NCBI GenBank assembly: GCA_030149205.1
Contig: JASBSB010000003.1
Coordinates: 1 to 64,000 of the forward strand
Source of the DNA: Candidatus Heimdallarchaeota archaeon
GTDB taxonomy: Archaea; Asgardarchaeota; Heimdallarchaeia; Heimdallarchaeales; Kariarchaeaceae
DNA length: 64,000 nt
Direction of reading: 5' to 3'
Within the stretch, counting starts at the first letter, position 1; each line of letters begins with the position of its first letter. Under the pieces are notes generated by a model. The model searched no databases, was not told the DNA's origin, and saw only the letters and a list, made by a program, of their open reading frames with translations. Below, in pieces: positions 36,438 through 45,218 of the stretch. The position numbers were made by a program, and so were the translations under genes.

Positions 36438-37469
36438 TTACGCATATGTAGAATTCATCAGAGTTTGTCTTATGGCTTCTTTCAAGAGAGGGATGTTCTC
36501 CCCTGTCTTAGAACTAACTTTTAAAAAGGCAAACTCTGAATCTGAGAATTTTAGTTGACTCTCTAAACCTGAGATGAGTCTTTGAATTGATGCTTCGGAA
36601 ACCTTCTGTTTTAAATCAGACTTAGTCCCCACGATAATGAAATCTATTCCCATCCCTTTATTTTTTAATAGCTCTTTTAGCCAATACTCTATTCTAAGAA
36701 AGGTTGAATTTTCTGACAGATCGAATACAATGACACCTAGAGAGGATTGAGAAAGAAAACTGGTTCGTAAGGGTATGTAGAAATCCTTACTACTAATATC
36801 AACTAATTGCCCAAAAATGTGGAAGTTATATCCCTCATATTCAATATCTTCAATATTTGCTCCAACTGTTGTTATGTAATCTTCTACAAAGTTTTTTTCG
36901 AGCAAAGCTCTCTTTAGGTTAGTTCTCCCAACTCCTGGCTCTCCTAAGAAAACAACCTTGGCTGGGTTATCCTTAGACCCTATTATTAGCTTCTTGCTTT
37001 TTGTGTCTTTCTTCTGAATTGGGAATTGTATAATTTCTTCTTTCTCTTCTTCTACTTTAGATTCAGAGTTTACCTCAACTCCAAATGTTGAATAACCCTC
37101 AGGAACAAACTTTTGTGGTGTTGGGATATTAAAAATTGTTGACTCTTCGGCTGCGGGATTTTTATGCATAAGACGAGCAGTGTCAGTTAATTTGTTAAAT
37201 TCCTGTTTCTTATTAAAGAAATAGTCGTGGATTAGTTCAGGACTAATAACAAAATTTGGTTCTTCAGGATTATCTTCACCTGTAGACTGAGACTGACTTT
37301 TTATCATCTTCTCAACTCTTTTCACTTCACTTTCATAATAAATTAATTCTTGCTTGTATTTTGCCTCTGAGATTACACCTGAGTTAACCTTGTTAAACCT
37401 TCCGCTAATCCATTCGAAAAGCTCTGCAAGGTAATCATCCCAGTCGGAAGAATCAATTTCTTTATCCAC
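36438..37469 (-). CDS. degenerate Rab-like GTPase with long N-terminal extension
   Basis: A 343-residue protein. The first 165 residues are a charged, helical extension without recognised domain. The remainder is a small-GTPase fold with altered motifs. The P-loop is GEPGVGRT (176-183), with Arg182 in place of the invariant Lys. The switch I Thr is kept in ITTVGAN (Thr201). The DxxG of G3 is lost (FGQLVDIS at 219-226). G4 is GTKSDL instead of NKxD, and G5 reads VSSKTG. It may bind nucleotide weakly or serve as a scaffold. GTG start. It is followed by nothing on this strand until the transducer gene 94 bases away and preceded by the longin-like gene at 37536. Confidence 0.75.
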   Translation of the reverse strand: MDKEIDSSDWDDYLAELFEWISGRFNKVNSGVISEAKYKQELIYYESEVKRVEKMIKSQSQSTGEDNPEEPNFVISPELIHDYFFNKKQEFNKLTDTARLMHKNPAAEESTIFNIPTPQKFVPEGYSTFGVEVNSESKVEEEKEEIIQFPIQKKDTKSKKLIIGSKDNPAKVVFLGEPGVGRTNLKRALLEKNFVEDYITTVGANIEDIEYEGYNFHIFGQLVDISSKDFYIPLRTSFLSQSSLGVIVFDLSENSTFLRIEYWLKELLKNKGMGIDFIIVGTKSDLKQKVSEASIQRLISGLESQLKFSDSEFAFLKVSSKTGENIPLLKEAIRQTLMNSTYA

Positions 37470-37535
37470 AGATTTTTATTGTTGAAGTAATAAATAAGCT
37501 TTTTCAACATATTTAACTATATTTTCTGTGTTCGT

Positions 37536-38291
37536 TCATTTCTCAGTCAAATATTCATGTTCGATTTTGGTTTTAATCTTGTAGAAAAGCATCAACATCT
37601 GGTTTTTGTTCTCAGTCGCGTAAATTATTTTCCCTGCAAGTATGTAATTCGTATCATAAATTCTTGATAAAACCAGTGATTCTTTAAATGAATGGTTTCC
37701 CTGAAAAAATACGTTTGATTCTCCAACCCAATCTTTTTCGAATGGTAGTTGAGAGCACAAGTTCATCAACAGTTCCATAGAATCCTCTTCTCCAAAAAAC
37801 TGATGTATCAAACCCCGCTCTAGGTGAATTAAAGATAAATTATTAAATTCGATCTCCTCAAAATTATCTAAGACGTGGACACTGGAAAGAACAGAGTTTG
37901 TGATTTGTAAAAATTCAGTGGAATTTGATAATATTAACTTAATTTGGTCTATAATTGAAGGAGAGGGGACATAACTAAATATTACTGTATCATCTAACCT
38001 ATCACCAATAAATAAAATTACCTTTTCCATAGTTTTTTTCGTATGGGCTATATTATCAAATTTATCTGTAAATGCAACGTAGGATAATCCTTTATGTCCA
38101 ATCACTAAGATACGTAATGCTCCAATTTCTGCCTTCTCAAACTCATAATCTCTATCTAAATTGTCGGTAAACATTATAAGAGCCCCAACCAGTCCGGTCA
38201 TAAGTGAGGAATCAACTGCTATAGAATCATCATCAAAAAGCTCAAAACCGATACCTGAGCCAGAGTCTAGCACCAAAAGCTTTTTTATCAA
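37536..38291 (-). CDS. longin-like domain protein
   Basis: A 251-residue soluble protein starting at TTG. The N-terminal 120 residues follow the Asgard longin pattern: KKLLVLDSGSGIGFELF, then DSSLMTGLVGALIMFTDNL, AEIGALRILVIGHKGLSYVAF and a helix NIAHTKKTMEKVILFIGD. The DxSLMTGL segment resembles DPSLLGG in the 1000-residue protein at 2796. The second half is helical without known motif. It is transcribed just upstream of the degenerate GTPase gene (66-base gap), so the two likely form an operon and perhaps a complex, as longin domains often pair with small GTPases. Confidence 0.65.
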   Translation of the reverse strand: MIKKLLVLDSGSGIGFELFDDDSIAVDSSLMTGLVGALIMFTDNLDRDYEFEKAEIGALRILVIGHKGLSYVAFTDKFDNIAHTKKTMEKVILFIGDRLDDTVIFSYVPSPSIIDQIKLILSNSTEFLQITNSVLSSVHVLDNFEEIEFNNLSLIHLERGLIHQFFGEEDSMELLMNLCSQLPFEKDWVGESNVFFQGNHSFKESLVLSRIYDTNYILAGKIIYATENKNQMLMLFYKIKTKIEHEYLTEK

Positions 38292-38307
38292 TGTTTATTC
38301 ATTTTTT

Positions 38308-38414
38308 TAGCTTATTAAGCTAATTTGTTGGAGGCTCGATATTTTCCTTAGTTTATCTTTTGTAAATATTTATTTTTATATTATTTAGTGTTAAGATTAA
38401 TCTATTAAGCTTAA
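38308..38414. promoter_or_regulatory. divergent regulatory region with repeated TATTAAGCT site
   Basis: Between the longin gene (minus) and the coiled-coil gene (plus) there are 236 bases of AT-rich DNA. It holds a 15-base palindrome TAGCTTATTAAGCTA (38308-38322) and a 10-base palindrome TTAAGCTTAA (38405-38414). Both contain TATTAAGCT in the same orientation, 90 bases apart. This spacing and sharing suggests a regulator site for the divergent pair, by inference. Confidence 0.35.
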
Positions 38415-38527
38415 AACTGAACACTTATGAATCCTACAATTTGTGAGCAAGTATTTCAAAAAAGCACAAATAGGTTCAACGCTAAATTGTAAAACTTTAT
38501 TTATTATGTTTCAATCAAAAATTAATA

Positions 38528-39400
38528 ATGTTTGGGAATGAGAATGCTGATTCAAAATATGCATGGAAGGCAAAATATGAACAGGCCTCACAGCATGCGA
38601 ATGGTTTGCAACAGAGAATTCACGAGTTACAGGGGGTAATTAATGAGTATGAGGAAGCCATCAATAAATTGATTGAATCAAATAAAGGTCTAGAACAAGA
38701 TAATGGATATCTTCGTAAAATGATAGAAGAGAAAGATTCAGAGCTCAATGCATCACGAGAACCAGTATCCAAGCAAAATAAAACTACCTTGCAAGCTTCC
38801 CAAATTGTGTCACCTATTAGTTCACAAAGTAACTCCAACTCGTATCCAATAATACAGAGTCTCTTGATCCCTATGATGTTGAGAGAATTTCATGAAGATG
38901 ATTCAGATAATTTTGAAATATTCCAACAATTTGTGGAGGCTGTTATTCAGGAGGGACAGACTGAGGCAAAAATTGTAGGACTACTTGTCAAACATGGGGG
39001 AAAAGGACCTATTAATAAGGTAAAAGAGCGAATTAATTCTTCAGACTTTGATTTTGCACTTGATCAACTCACAAGATCAAACATTATAAAAATTCATCAA
39101 AATGAAATCATCCTCTCTACTATTTTTGAAGGAGGGAGCTCTGAGATGGATTGGGACTCAATGGACGTTCCGGACATGTTTGAAACATTACAGAAAATTG
39201 TGGAAACAACACCTCCAACCGAATTGGCAGGAATACTGGAGGGATTCCGAGATTCTCTACAAAATAGAGACATTCCGGCAACCACTGTATTCTTTTCCAT
39301 AAGAAAAACAATTGAAAGAGTAAAAAAGGACAATATCACAGTAAATGCACTGAAAAAAGAGATTAATGAGTGGGCTGGAAAAATATTAGGTTCCTTTTAA
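38528..39400 (+). CDS. coiled-coil protein of unknown function, possible winged-helix segment
   Basis: A 290-residue protein, ATG start. Residues about 8-75 form a coiled coil (KYEQASQHANGLQQRIHELQ and onward), then a Ser/Gln-rich linker of about 40 residues, then a helical C-terminal region. Residues about 145-205 show helix-helix-helix-strand spacing (AKIVGLLVKHGGKGPINKVKE, FALDQLTRSNIIKIHQNEIIL) that could be a winged-helix fold. No signal peptide. Its stop codon abuts the stop codon of the convergent longin-like gene. Coiled coil plus winged-helix is seen in ESCRT-like and in transcription proteins, but I cannot assign either. Confidence 0.5.
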   Translation: MFGNENADSKYAWKAKYEQASQHANGLQQRIHELQGVINEYEEAINKLIESNKGLEQDNGYLRKMIEEKDSELNASREPVSKQNKTTLQASQIVSPISSQSNSNSYPIIQSLLIPMMLREFHEDDSDNFEIFQQFVEAVIQEGQTEAKIVGLLVKHGGKGPINKVKERINSSDFDFALDQLTRSNIIKIHQNEIILSTIFEGGSSEMDWDSMDVPDMFETLQKIVETTPPTELAGILEGFRDSLQNRDIPATTVFFSIRKTIERVKKDNITVNALKKEINEWAGKILGSF

Positions 39401-40168
39401 TTAAACCATGGTAATACCATATTTTATAAGGAGAGGTTCTGCTTCATCGTAATTATCAAGTTTGACAATTTTCATGCTATTTTTGTAAAATTCTAAGTTG
39501 AGGTTGTTAACCGCATTGTTCACACGTCTTACTTTGAAAGGTGAGCTTGTATGTTTTGCAAACAGATAGATAGTCTTTTTCCCCTCGTCAATTAACACCA
39601 CATCGTGTTCTTTCTTAACGAAGTTATTATCACGATATTCAATCATTTTTTCAGAATTTTCGTCAAACCAGAATGCCCTCGTTTGTGGTGACGTGACAAG
39701 TTCAATTATATGATTCAATAATTCCTTACCAAAATTTTCATCAATTGACTCCTTCCTTACTTTTTGAGAATTTTTTGAGAAAAACATCTGAAGATAGGGT
39801 TCTATTAAACCAGTTGCCCTTCTAACATCACTTATCCTTTCTTTAGGAAAAATCAGTACAACTCCTAAATGTGTACCATGATCAACCAACCTAGAGTCTG
39901 AAGAACTATTATAGTCAACGAGTGTTAGAAAAAATAAAGCTTGAACATCTTTTCTTCCTTTCACTGGAACAGGTCCTATAATTTCACTCTGTTCTTTCTC
40001 TCTTCCCTCCATAAGTCCAGCCAATGATAATAAGTGGGCTGCTGTTATGAAAGCAAGGTCTTCAGAAAGTGTTGAGACATTAGAGATAATTTCTGGCCCA
40101 GCTTCAGTCACTAATGTAACGAAGATTCCTTGAATTAAACTTTTAGGATCTTTTATTTTGTATGACAT
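39401..40168 (-). CDS. longin-like domain protein
   Basis: A 255-residue soluble protein. The N-terminus has the longin feature: GIFVTLVTEAGPEIISNVS, helix LAFITAAHLLSLAG, strands VQALFFLTLVDYN and LGVVLIFPKE, and the helix ISDVRRATGLIEPYLQMFF. The second half contains a short beta region (HDVVLIDEGKKTIYLFA). Similar 'GPEI/GPK' longin domains occur in the receiver fusion at 32378. ATG start. It ends exactly where the coiled-coil gene ends, on the opposite strand, and lies 87 bases from the large helical protein gene on the same strand. Confidence 0.65.
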   Translation of the reverse strand: MSYKIKDPKSLIQGIFVTLVTEAGPEIISNVSTLSEDLAFITAAHLLSLAGLMEGREKEQSEIIGPVPVKGRKDVQALFFLTLVDYNSSSDSRLVDHGTHLGVVLIFPKERISDVRRATGLIEPYLQMFFSKNSQKVRKESIDENFGKELLNHIIELVTSPQTRAFWFDENSEKMIEYRDNNFVKKEHDVVLIDEGKKTIYLFAKHTSSPFKVRRVNNAVNNLNLEFYKNSMKIVKLDNYDEAEPLLIKYGITMV

Positions 40169-40255
40169 TCAGCGTTCTCATACTCACCCTAGGCAAGTTC
40201 TTTATTAAGCTTAGTGATTCTCATTAACAGTGTGACAGTAATTCATTAAATAATG

Positions 40256-42073
40256 TCAATATGATTTTAAATTATCTAAACTCGTGTTTACTATCATCAG
40301 AGGTTTTTTCATCTCAAAGATTAACGGGTTCAAAACCCATGTAAATGGATCGAATGCGACCACCCTATCTGCTGTGCTTAGGGGAAACTCGCCATTTTCA
40401 TTAAATCCCAGAAGCAAACCTGAATAGAGGGTTAATTTTTGATACAAAATAGTATTATCTTCAATTTCGTCTCCCTGAAGTCCATCAATAAAAGTAAGAT
40501 ATAGATTATTCCAAGGATTTTTCCCAGTCAATAATTGCTCGGAAAGGGCTAGTAAAATTTTGATTTGGTACCAATGATGTCTTTGAAATGTGAATTGATC
40601 TGCAATTGAATTAATCAACTTGGTGCCAAGGTTGATCGACTCTCTGTTATCTACCAGTACTCCGTTTGTCAGTAATATTTCAGAAAACAACAATGTTTCT
40701 TTAGGAAGGACAGCTAAGTTTTCACCCTTAAACAAAAATCCGAATCTTTTTAAAAATTCTTGAATATTAGGTTTCTGTCTGATATATAGGTCAGTCACAG
40801 CAACAACAATTAAACAGGTATTAAGTATATCACGGAATTGTAAAAACCTGGAGCTTTCTGTGATAGATTTCAAATCATTTAATGTTGTTAAGACATTAGT
40901 GAGCTGTTCTGTTAAAATTTCAAAATATGTTTGAAATAAATTTTTAATTCCTGGTTGGTTTATTACTATGACCTGAGGAAAAGTTGTGACATTGGGGTAT
41001 CTACCAGATGTGAATTTGTTATAAAGTTGCAATACGTCTTGTGTGTGCCTGCCAATATCAGATTTAATCCTCCAGATCTCGACTTCATCAATTAATCGTT
41101 TCATCTCAAGGTCTGAATTTGGGTTAAAGTTCTTGTTAATTTTACCTTCGTCATATAAACGTTTTAATTCATCTATTATTGATTCTACCTTATTACATTT
41201 ACTATCAATAAGGTCAGCGACAGTGTACACAATCATCTCAATTGAAGTTAATTGAATATTATTATTTCCAGTAAAGTTTTCCGGAAGGATTAACCCGCTA
41301 ATAACGTCAGCTTTTAGTCCTATATTAACCAGAAACTGATTTTGATAAAGGATAGATTGAAGGATATCCTTTATTGAATCAAAGATTATTTGTGAGTTTA
41401 AGAGTTGATCATAAGCGATAAACGTTAATATTGAAAAATATGTCTCTACAAATTGGTTTAGGAGTCCAAAATTTTCAATAGATTCCTCTAACCATACGCC
41501 TAAAGATGCAACCGGAATATTGGGTAATCCAACTGCAGGAGACGCAAATAAGCTAGCTCTTGCAAGGAAGTAATTATAAAACAAACTAAACTCTTGAAAA
41601 GACTTAATTGAATTCTTTGTAATCTCAATCGTTGGGATGAAATCAACAGAACTAGTCTCCAAATTGGTAAGAACTTGAGCTAGGATATTGGTTAGCCCAA
41701 TAATTTCTGTGTCTATTGTTAAAGCAGAGGTTGTGCTAAGACTTGCCAACACATAATTCATCAAGGTTTCAATTTTAAGATCAATTTGTTTATCCATCCC
41801 TGAAAGTTCATTAAATAATGAAACTAAACCCTGTTGTAAATCAAGTAAGGCATCACGTTTAGTTTGAATGGGAATCTTATCAAAAGACCCTATAGTGGAA
41901 ATAAGTTCGTGTAAATTACTCAGCTTATTTTTGATAACAATAATTTTCCCTTGTGTCTCCGTTTGTCTTTGGATATAATTTAGAAGTTCTGATAGAACTT
42001 CAGATGCCCCATTTGTCAGCTCACTAAATGGACCTACAGGAATTGTATTCATATCTAATAAAATAAGAGACAT
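40256..42073 (-). CDS. large helical protein of unknown function
   Basis: A 605-residue soluble protein, ATG start, with no recognisable family. It appears almost wholly alpha-helical, with regular Leu/Ile spacing (for example ELTNGASEVLSELLNYIQRQ at the N-terminus) and few charged clusters. No nucleotide-binding, metal or membrane motif. Such all-helical proteins next to longin and TPR-like genes could be a tether or scaffold, by context only. It diverges from the TPR-like gene at 42218 across 144 bases. Confidence 0.55.
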   Translation of the reverse strand: MSLILLDMNTIPVGPFSELTNGASEVLSELLNYIQRQTETQGKIIVIKNKLSNLHELISTIGSFDKIPIQTKRDALLDLQQGLVSLFNELSGMDKQIDLKIETLMNYVLASLSTTSALTIDTEIIGLTNILAQVLTNLETSSVDFIPTIEITKNSIKSFQEFSLFYNYFLARASLFASPAVGLPNIPVASLGVWLEESIENFGLLNQFVETYFSILTFIAYDQLLNSQIIFDSIKDILQSILYQNQFLVNIGLKADVISGLILPENFTGNNNIQLTSIEMIVYTVADLIDSKCNKVESIIDELKRLYDEGKINKNFNPNSDLEMKRLIDEVEIWRIKSDIGRHTQDVLQLYNKFTSGRYPNVTTFPQVIVINQPGIKNLFQTYFEILTEQLTNVLTTLNDLKSITESSRFLQFRDILNTCLIVVAVTDLYIRQKPNIQEFLKRFGFLFKGENLAVLPKETLLFSEILLTNGVLVDNRESINLGTKLINSIADQFTFQRHHWYQIKILLALSEQLLTGKNPWNNLYLTFIDGLQGDEIEDNTILYQKLTLYSGLLLGFNENGEFPLSTADRVVAFDPFTWVLNPLIFEMKKPLMIVNTSLDNLKSY

Positions 42074-42217
42074 TCTACTTACCCAAAACGAACACTTATG
42101 CTATATAAATCTTTTATAACACACCGAACCAATTATTAGAATTCTACCTTCCTCTGAAAGAGTTCACTGATTTCATACTTATCAAACCTTTAATTAACCA
42201 TCTAATAATTAAATCAT

Positions 42218-43642
42218 GTGTCGAAAGGCTCTATGGAATCAAAAATATCAAAGATTCAGACATTGATATCTCAGGGGAAATTTACATCAGCTGAAAAGCT
42301 AGTTAATGCCTTAGTTCAGGATAGACAAAGAGAGGTTACCAGACTGTTGAATAAACCAGATCAGAAAACTACTCTTAGAGTATTTTCAGAACTTCAAAAT
42401 GCATTATTTTTACAAGGGGTGGTCAATTTGAAGTTAAATAAATTTGATCAGGCAAATGAGATTTTTGATAAAATTCTTGCTGTTTATAAAAAGAAACCTG
42501 TGAAAAAAGAAATTGGAGCAAATAAGTTTATTTCAATTATTTGGTTACAAAAATTTGAATTAGCAAAACTGACAAATGATCCACAAATAGCAAAATTGAG
42601 CATTAAAAACGCACTGAAATTTTCAGAAGATACTGGAGCCTTTGAGACTCAAACCTACATCCAAGCCTTGGATTATTCATTTATTATTGATGACCACAAA
42701 TGGTTCAATCAATTACACAAAAAACTGAAAAGAAAGTTAAACAAAAATGAAATTGAGGGATCAAATCAAATTATAATCTTATTGCTTGCATATCAAATTT
42801 TGGGAGAGAAAAATACTAAAAAGAAGGTAGAGACTTTAAAGAAAAGTCTTGATGAGCTAGATGAAGACCAAACAATACTCTTAATTTCCAAACTATTGCT
42901 TCTATCAGAGGTGGGTGAGATGGATAAAGAAGTTCAGATTCTCACTTTGAATTCTGCATTCAGGTTATTAAAAGTAGGAATCTCAAAACCTGACCCTAAC
43001 ATAATTAATTCAATTACAAACATTCTCGTCCAGGTACCGAAGGTTCTTAATGATCTAAACCTGTTAATCAAGGATCCAATCGTTACAATTGAAGAGATTC
43101 GAGACATAGATGAAATGGATCAATTCAGTGTCATTCCCTGGATTCCTGCCTTAATGTTAGAATTTTACAGATCTAGTAATGTTAACATATTAGAGATATT
43201 TGAAAAAGTTGCAACGGAATGGGATTCAGATTTGTTTGAAAATAGTCTCTTATTGTACCTACTCTACAGAATAATTGGAGAGGGATATTTAGAAATAAAC
43301 CCCAAGAAGGCGGTTCATTATTTTGAACTAATTCATAATTCTAATTTTGATAGTAGATCTATTGAGGATACCCTACATCTGGTAGTTCTTTATTACAATT
43401 CGAAAAGGTATAATGATGCATATTTGATAAATAGAAAATTATTGAAAGCACTTAGAAATAAACCGATAACAAATTCAAAGATACAGATTGAATTATTAGA
43501 TTTTCAATTAAAAACAGAGCTTGGAAAACATTTTGAACCTGTAAACTTTCAGCATTTCACACAACGAGCGTTAAACCATCTAGAAAACGGAGATCCTTTA
43601 GTACAACAAATAATTGACTTTAAAGAAAAGCTGAATAATTAG
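42218..43642 (+). CDS. TPR-like helical repeat protein
   Basis: A 474-residue soluble protein made of helix pairs like tetratricopeptide repeats: ISQGKFTSAEKLVNALVQDRQ near residue 15, GVVNLKLNKFDQANEIFDKIL near 67, and near the C-terminus YYNSKRYNDAYLINRKLLKAL. The spacing is irregular, so the number of repeats is uncertain. TPR proteins act as scaffolds for protein complexes. GTG at 42218 with TTTAATTAA about 27 bases upstream fits a leaderless start; ATG at 42233 is the alternative. Confidence 0.6.
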   Translation: MSKGSMESKISKIQTLISQGKFTSAEKLVNALVQDRQREVTRLLNKPDQKTTLRVFSELQNALFLQGVVNLKLNKFDQANEIFDKILAVYKKKPVKKEIGANKFISIIWLQKFELAKLTNDPQIAKLSIKNALKFSEDTGAFETQTYIQALDYSFIIDDHKWFNQLHKKLKRKLNKNEIEGSNQIIILLLAYQILGEKNTKKKVETLKKSLDELDEDQTILLISKLLLLSEVGEMDKEVQILTLNSAFRLLKVGISKPDPNIINSITNILVQVPKVLNDLNLLIKDPIVTIEEIRDIDEMDQFSVIPWIPALMLEFYRSSNVNILEIFEKVATEWDSDLFENSLLLYLLYRIIGEGYLEINPKKAVHYFELIHNSNFDSRSIEDTLHLVVLYYNSKRYNDAYLINRKLLKALRNKPITNSKIQIELLDFQLKTELGKHFEPVNFQHFTQRALNHLENGDPLVQQIIDFKEKLNN

Positions 43643-43670
43643 ACTCCAATTAGTTACTTCTTGCCTTTAA

Positions 43671-44522
43671 TTACTTCTTAAATTTCTTAAATGCAGAAAT
43701 ACTGGTCAGTGTAATTATCATAACTCCAATCCAAGGTAAGAAAGCACCTGTTCTCAATTTTGTGGTTAAGGGTATATTTACTAATATGGTTACAAAAGTT
43801 AGAGACTGTTGGATTTTCACTGGATAAAACACTTGAGTCCCATTTTCAAGTTTGGCAGTATTTGAAGTTAAAGTGTATTTAAATTGTTGAAGTATCCCCG
43901 ATTGTTTTGTATAAGTCATTAGCAAAGAAATTGTACTATTTAGTAATGTCAGTTTCGATATTAACAATTCAGATGGAATCATCTTCAAATAATCAGAAAT
44001 AGGGTTAACTGATCCACCGAGTGTTAGAGAGGTGATATTCGTATTTAACTGTAGATTTAGACTTGTGAAATCTTGAGTTACGTTTGCAGATAGAAAGGGG
44101 GATGTGTTATTAGATGATTTCAACAAATTTGCTGCACCACTTAATTGATTTCCATAAGAAGTTAGCCAATCAGATTTACCATTAAATGAAGTAGGTAAGA
44201 CAATTGGTATTCCACCTGCAGGGTATTCAAAGGAACCAAAATTAGGTACAGAAATGATTTGCATGTTCACTGACACCTTAGGTGTTGAATTTAAAAAGTT
44301 TGAAGTGTAAAAGTAACCAGTATTATTAATATTTGTCACATTAAATGTCAAAGGTATTGAAGTAAGTTTTTTTGATCCCAAAGATGGAAAATTATACGAG
44401 AGGTCTTGCAAATACGACAATCTGTCTCCGTTTGCGACTTTCCAGACTGTGGGTGTAGACTGACCACTTACTGGACTAATTAGCAATAGCAACAGAATCC
44501 ATAATAGATTTACTCTTTTCAC
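43671..44522 (-). CDS. secreted, membrane-anchored surface protein
   Basis: A 283-residue protein with a signal peptide (residues about 5-20, likely cleavage after GQ21 or nearby) and a C-terminal membrane segment (about 258-275) followed by KKFKK. The external part is rich in Asn, Ser and Thr with many N-x-S/T sites. No family recognised. GTG start. It converges with the TPR-like gene and lies 53 bases after folE on the same strand. Confidence 0.62.
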   Translation of the reverse strand: MKRVNLLWILLLLLISPVSGQSTPTVWKVANGDRLSYLQDLSYNFPSLGSKKLTSIPLTFNVTNINNTGYFYTSNFLNSTPKVSVNMQIISVPNFGSFEYPAGGIPIVLPTSFNGKSDWLTSYGNQLSGAANLLKSSNNTSPFLSANVTQDFTSLNLQLNTNITSLTLGGSVNPISDYLKMIPSELLISKLTLLNSTISLLMTYTKQSGILQQFKYTLTSNTAKLENGTQVFYPVKIQQSLTFVTILVNIPLTTKLRTGAFLPWIGVMIITLTSISAFKKFKK

Positions 44523-44575
44523 AATATTAGTGAGATTACCACCTATTTAAACAGATTGAATTCTCCTAAATTAAC

Positions 44576-45142
44576 CTAATCAATTACCTCTAATGGTTTG
44601 TTGTTGATTATTTTATTGAAATTAGCCACTAACGATGGATCAGTTCTAAATAAACCAAATTTGGTGGAAGTTGTCATCCACCCATTACTGTATCGAGAGG
44701 CAACACAGGTATGAAACCCTTTCATTAATATTATTAGACCCTTGGATTTTGTTTTTTTGAAAAGTTCATCTGCAATTTCAAAAGTAAGTGATTCCTGAAT
44801 TGAGGGTTTTTTAGAGATATATTGTACAAACCTTACAACCTTAGATACCCCTAAGACAGACTTCTCAGGGATATAACCAATAAATGCCTTACCAAAGTAT
44901 GGAAGGAGATGGTGTTCGCAGATAGACCAAAATTCTGTCTCTACAACCACAATTTCATCATAGTCAGTTTCAAACTGTTTAAAATCATTAAATTCAGTTT
45001 TAAGGGGCTTAGAATACGATTGTAAAAATCTAATCCATCGTTTTGGGGTATTTTGTAAGACCTCATCATCAACAATTCCTAAGTCTTTTAATAGCTCACG
45101 AATAGTGATTTCATATTTATTGACCAGATCTACATCTGTCAT
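44576..45142 (-). CDS. folE: GTP cyclohydrolase I (type IA)
   Basis: A 188-residue enzyme that opens GTP to dihydroneopterin triphosphate, the entry to pterins, folate-like cofactors and deazaguanine bases. The zinc ligands are in SICEHHLLPYFGKA near residue 63 (Cys and His) and HTCVASRY near 137 (second Cys). GYIPEKSVLGVSKVVRFVQY and PSIQESLTFEIADELF follow the E. coli enzyme closely. The stretch after HTCVASR is about three residues shorter than in E. coli. ATG start. Most archaea use the unrelated MptA enzyme for this step, so type IA is unusual here. Confidence 0.9.
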   Translation of the reverse strand: MTDVDLVNKYEITIRELLKDLGIVDDEVLQNTPKRWIRFLQSYSKPLKTEFNDFKQFETDYDEIVVVETEFWSICEHHLLPYFGKAFIGYIPEKSVLGVSKVVRFVQYISKKPSIQESLTFEIADELFKKTKSKGLIILMKGFHTCVASRYSNGWMTTSTKFGLFRTDPSLVANFNKIINNKPLEVID

Positions 45143-45218
45143 CAGTATCCATATCAGTGAGAAAATAAATATACTTAGTTTTAGACAAAGTTTTATTTGG
45201 TTATATTAGGATATTTTA

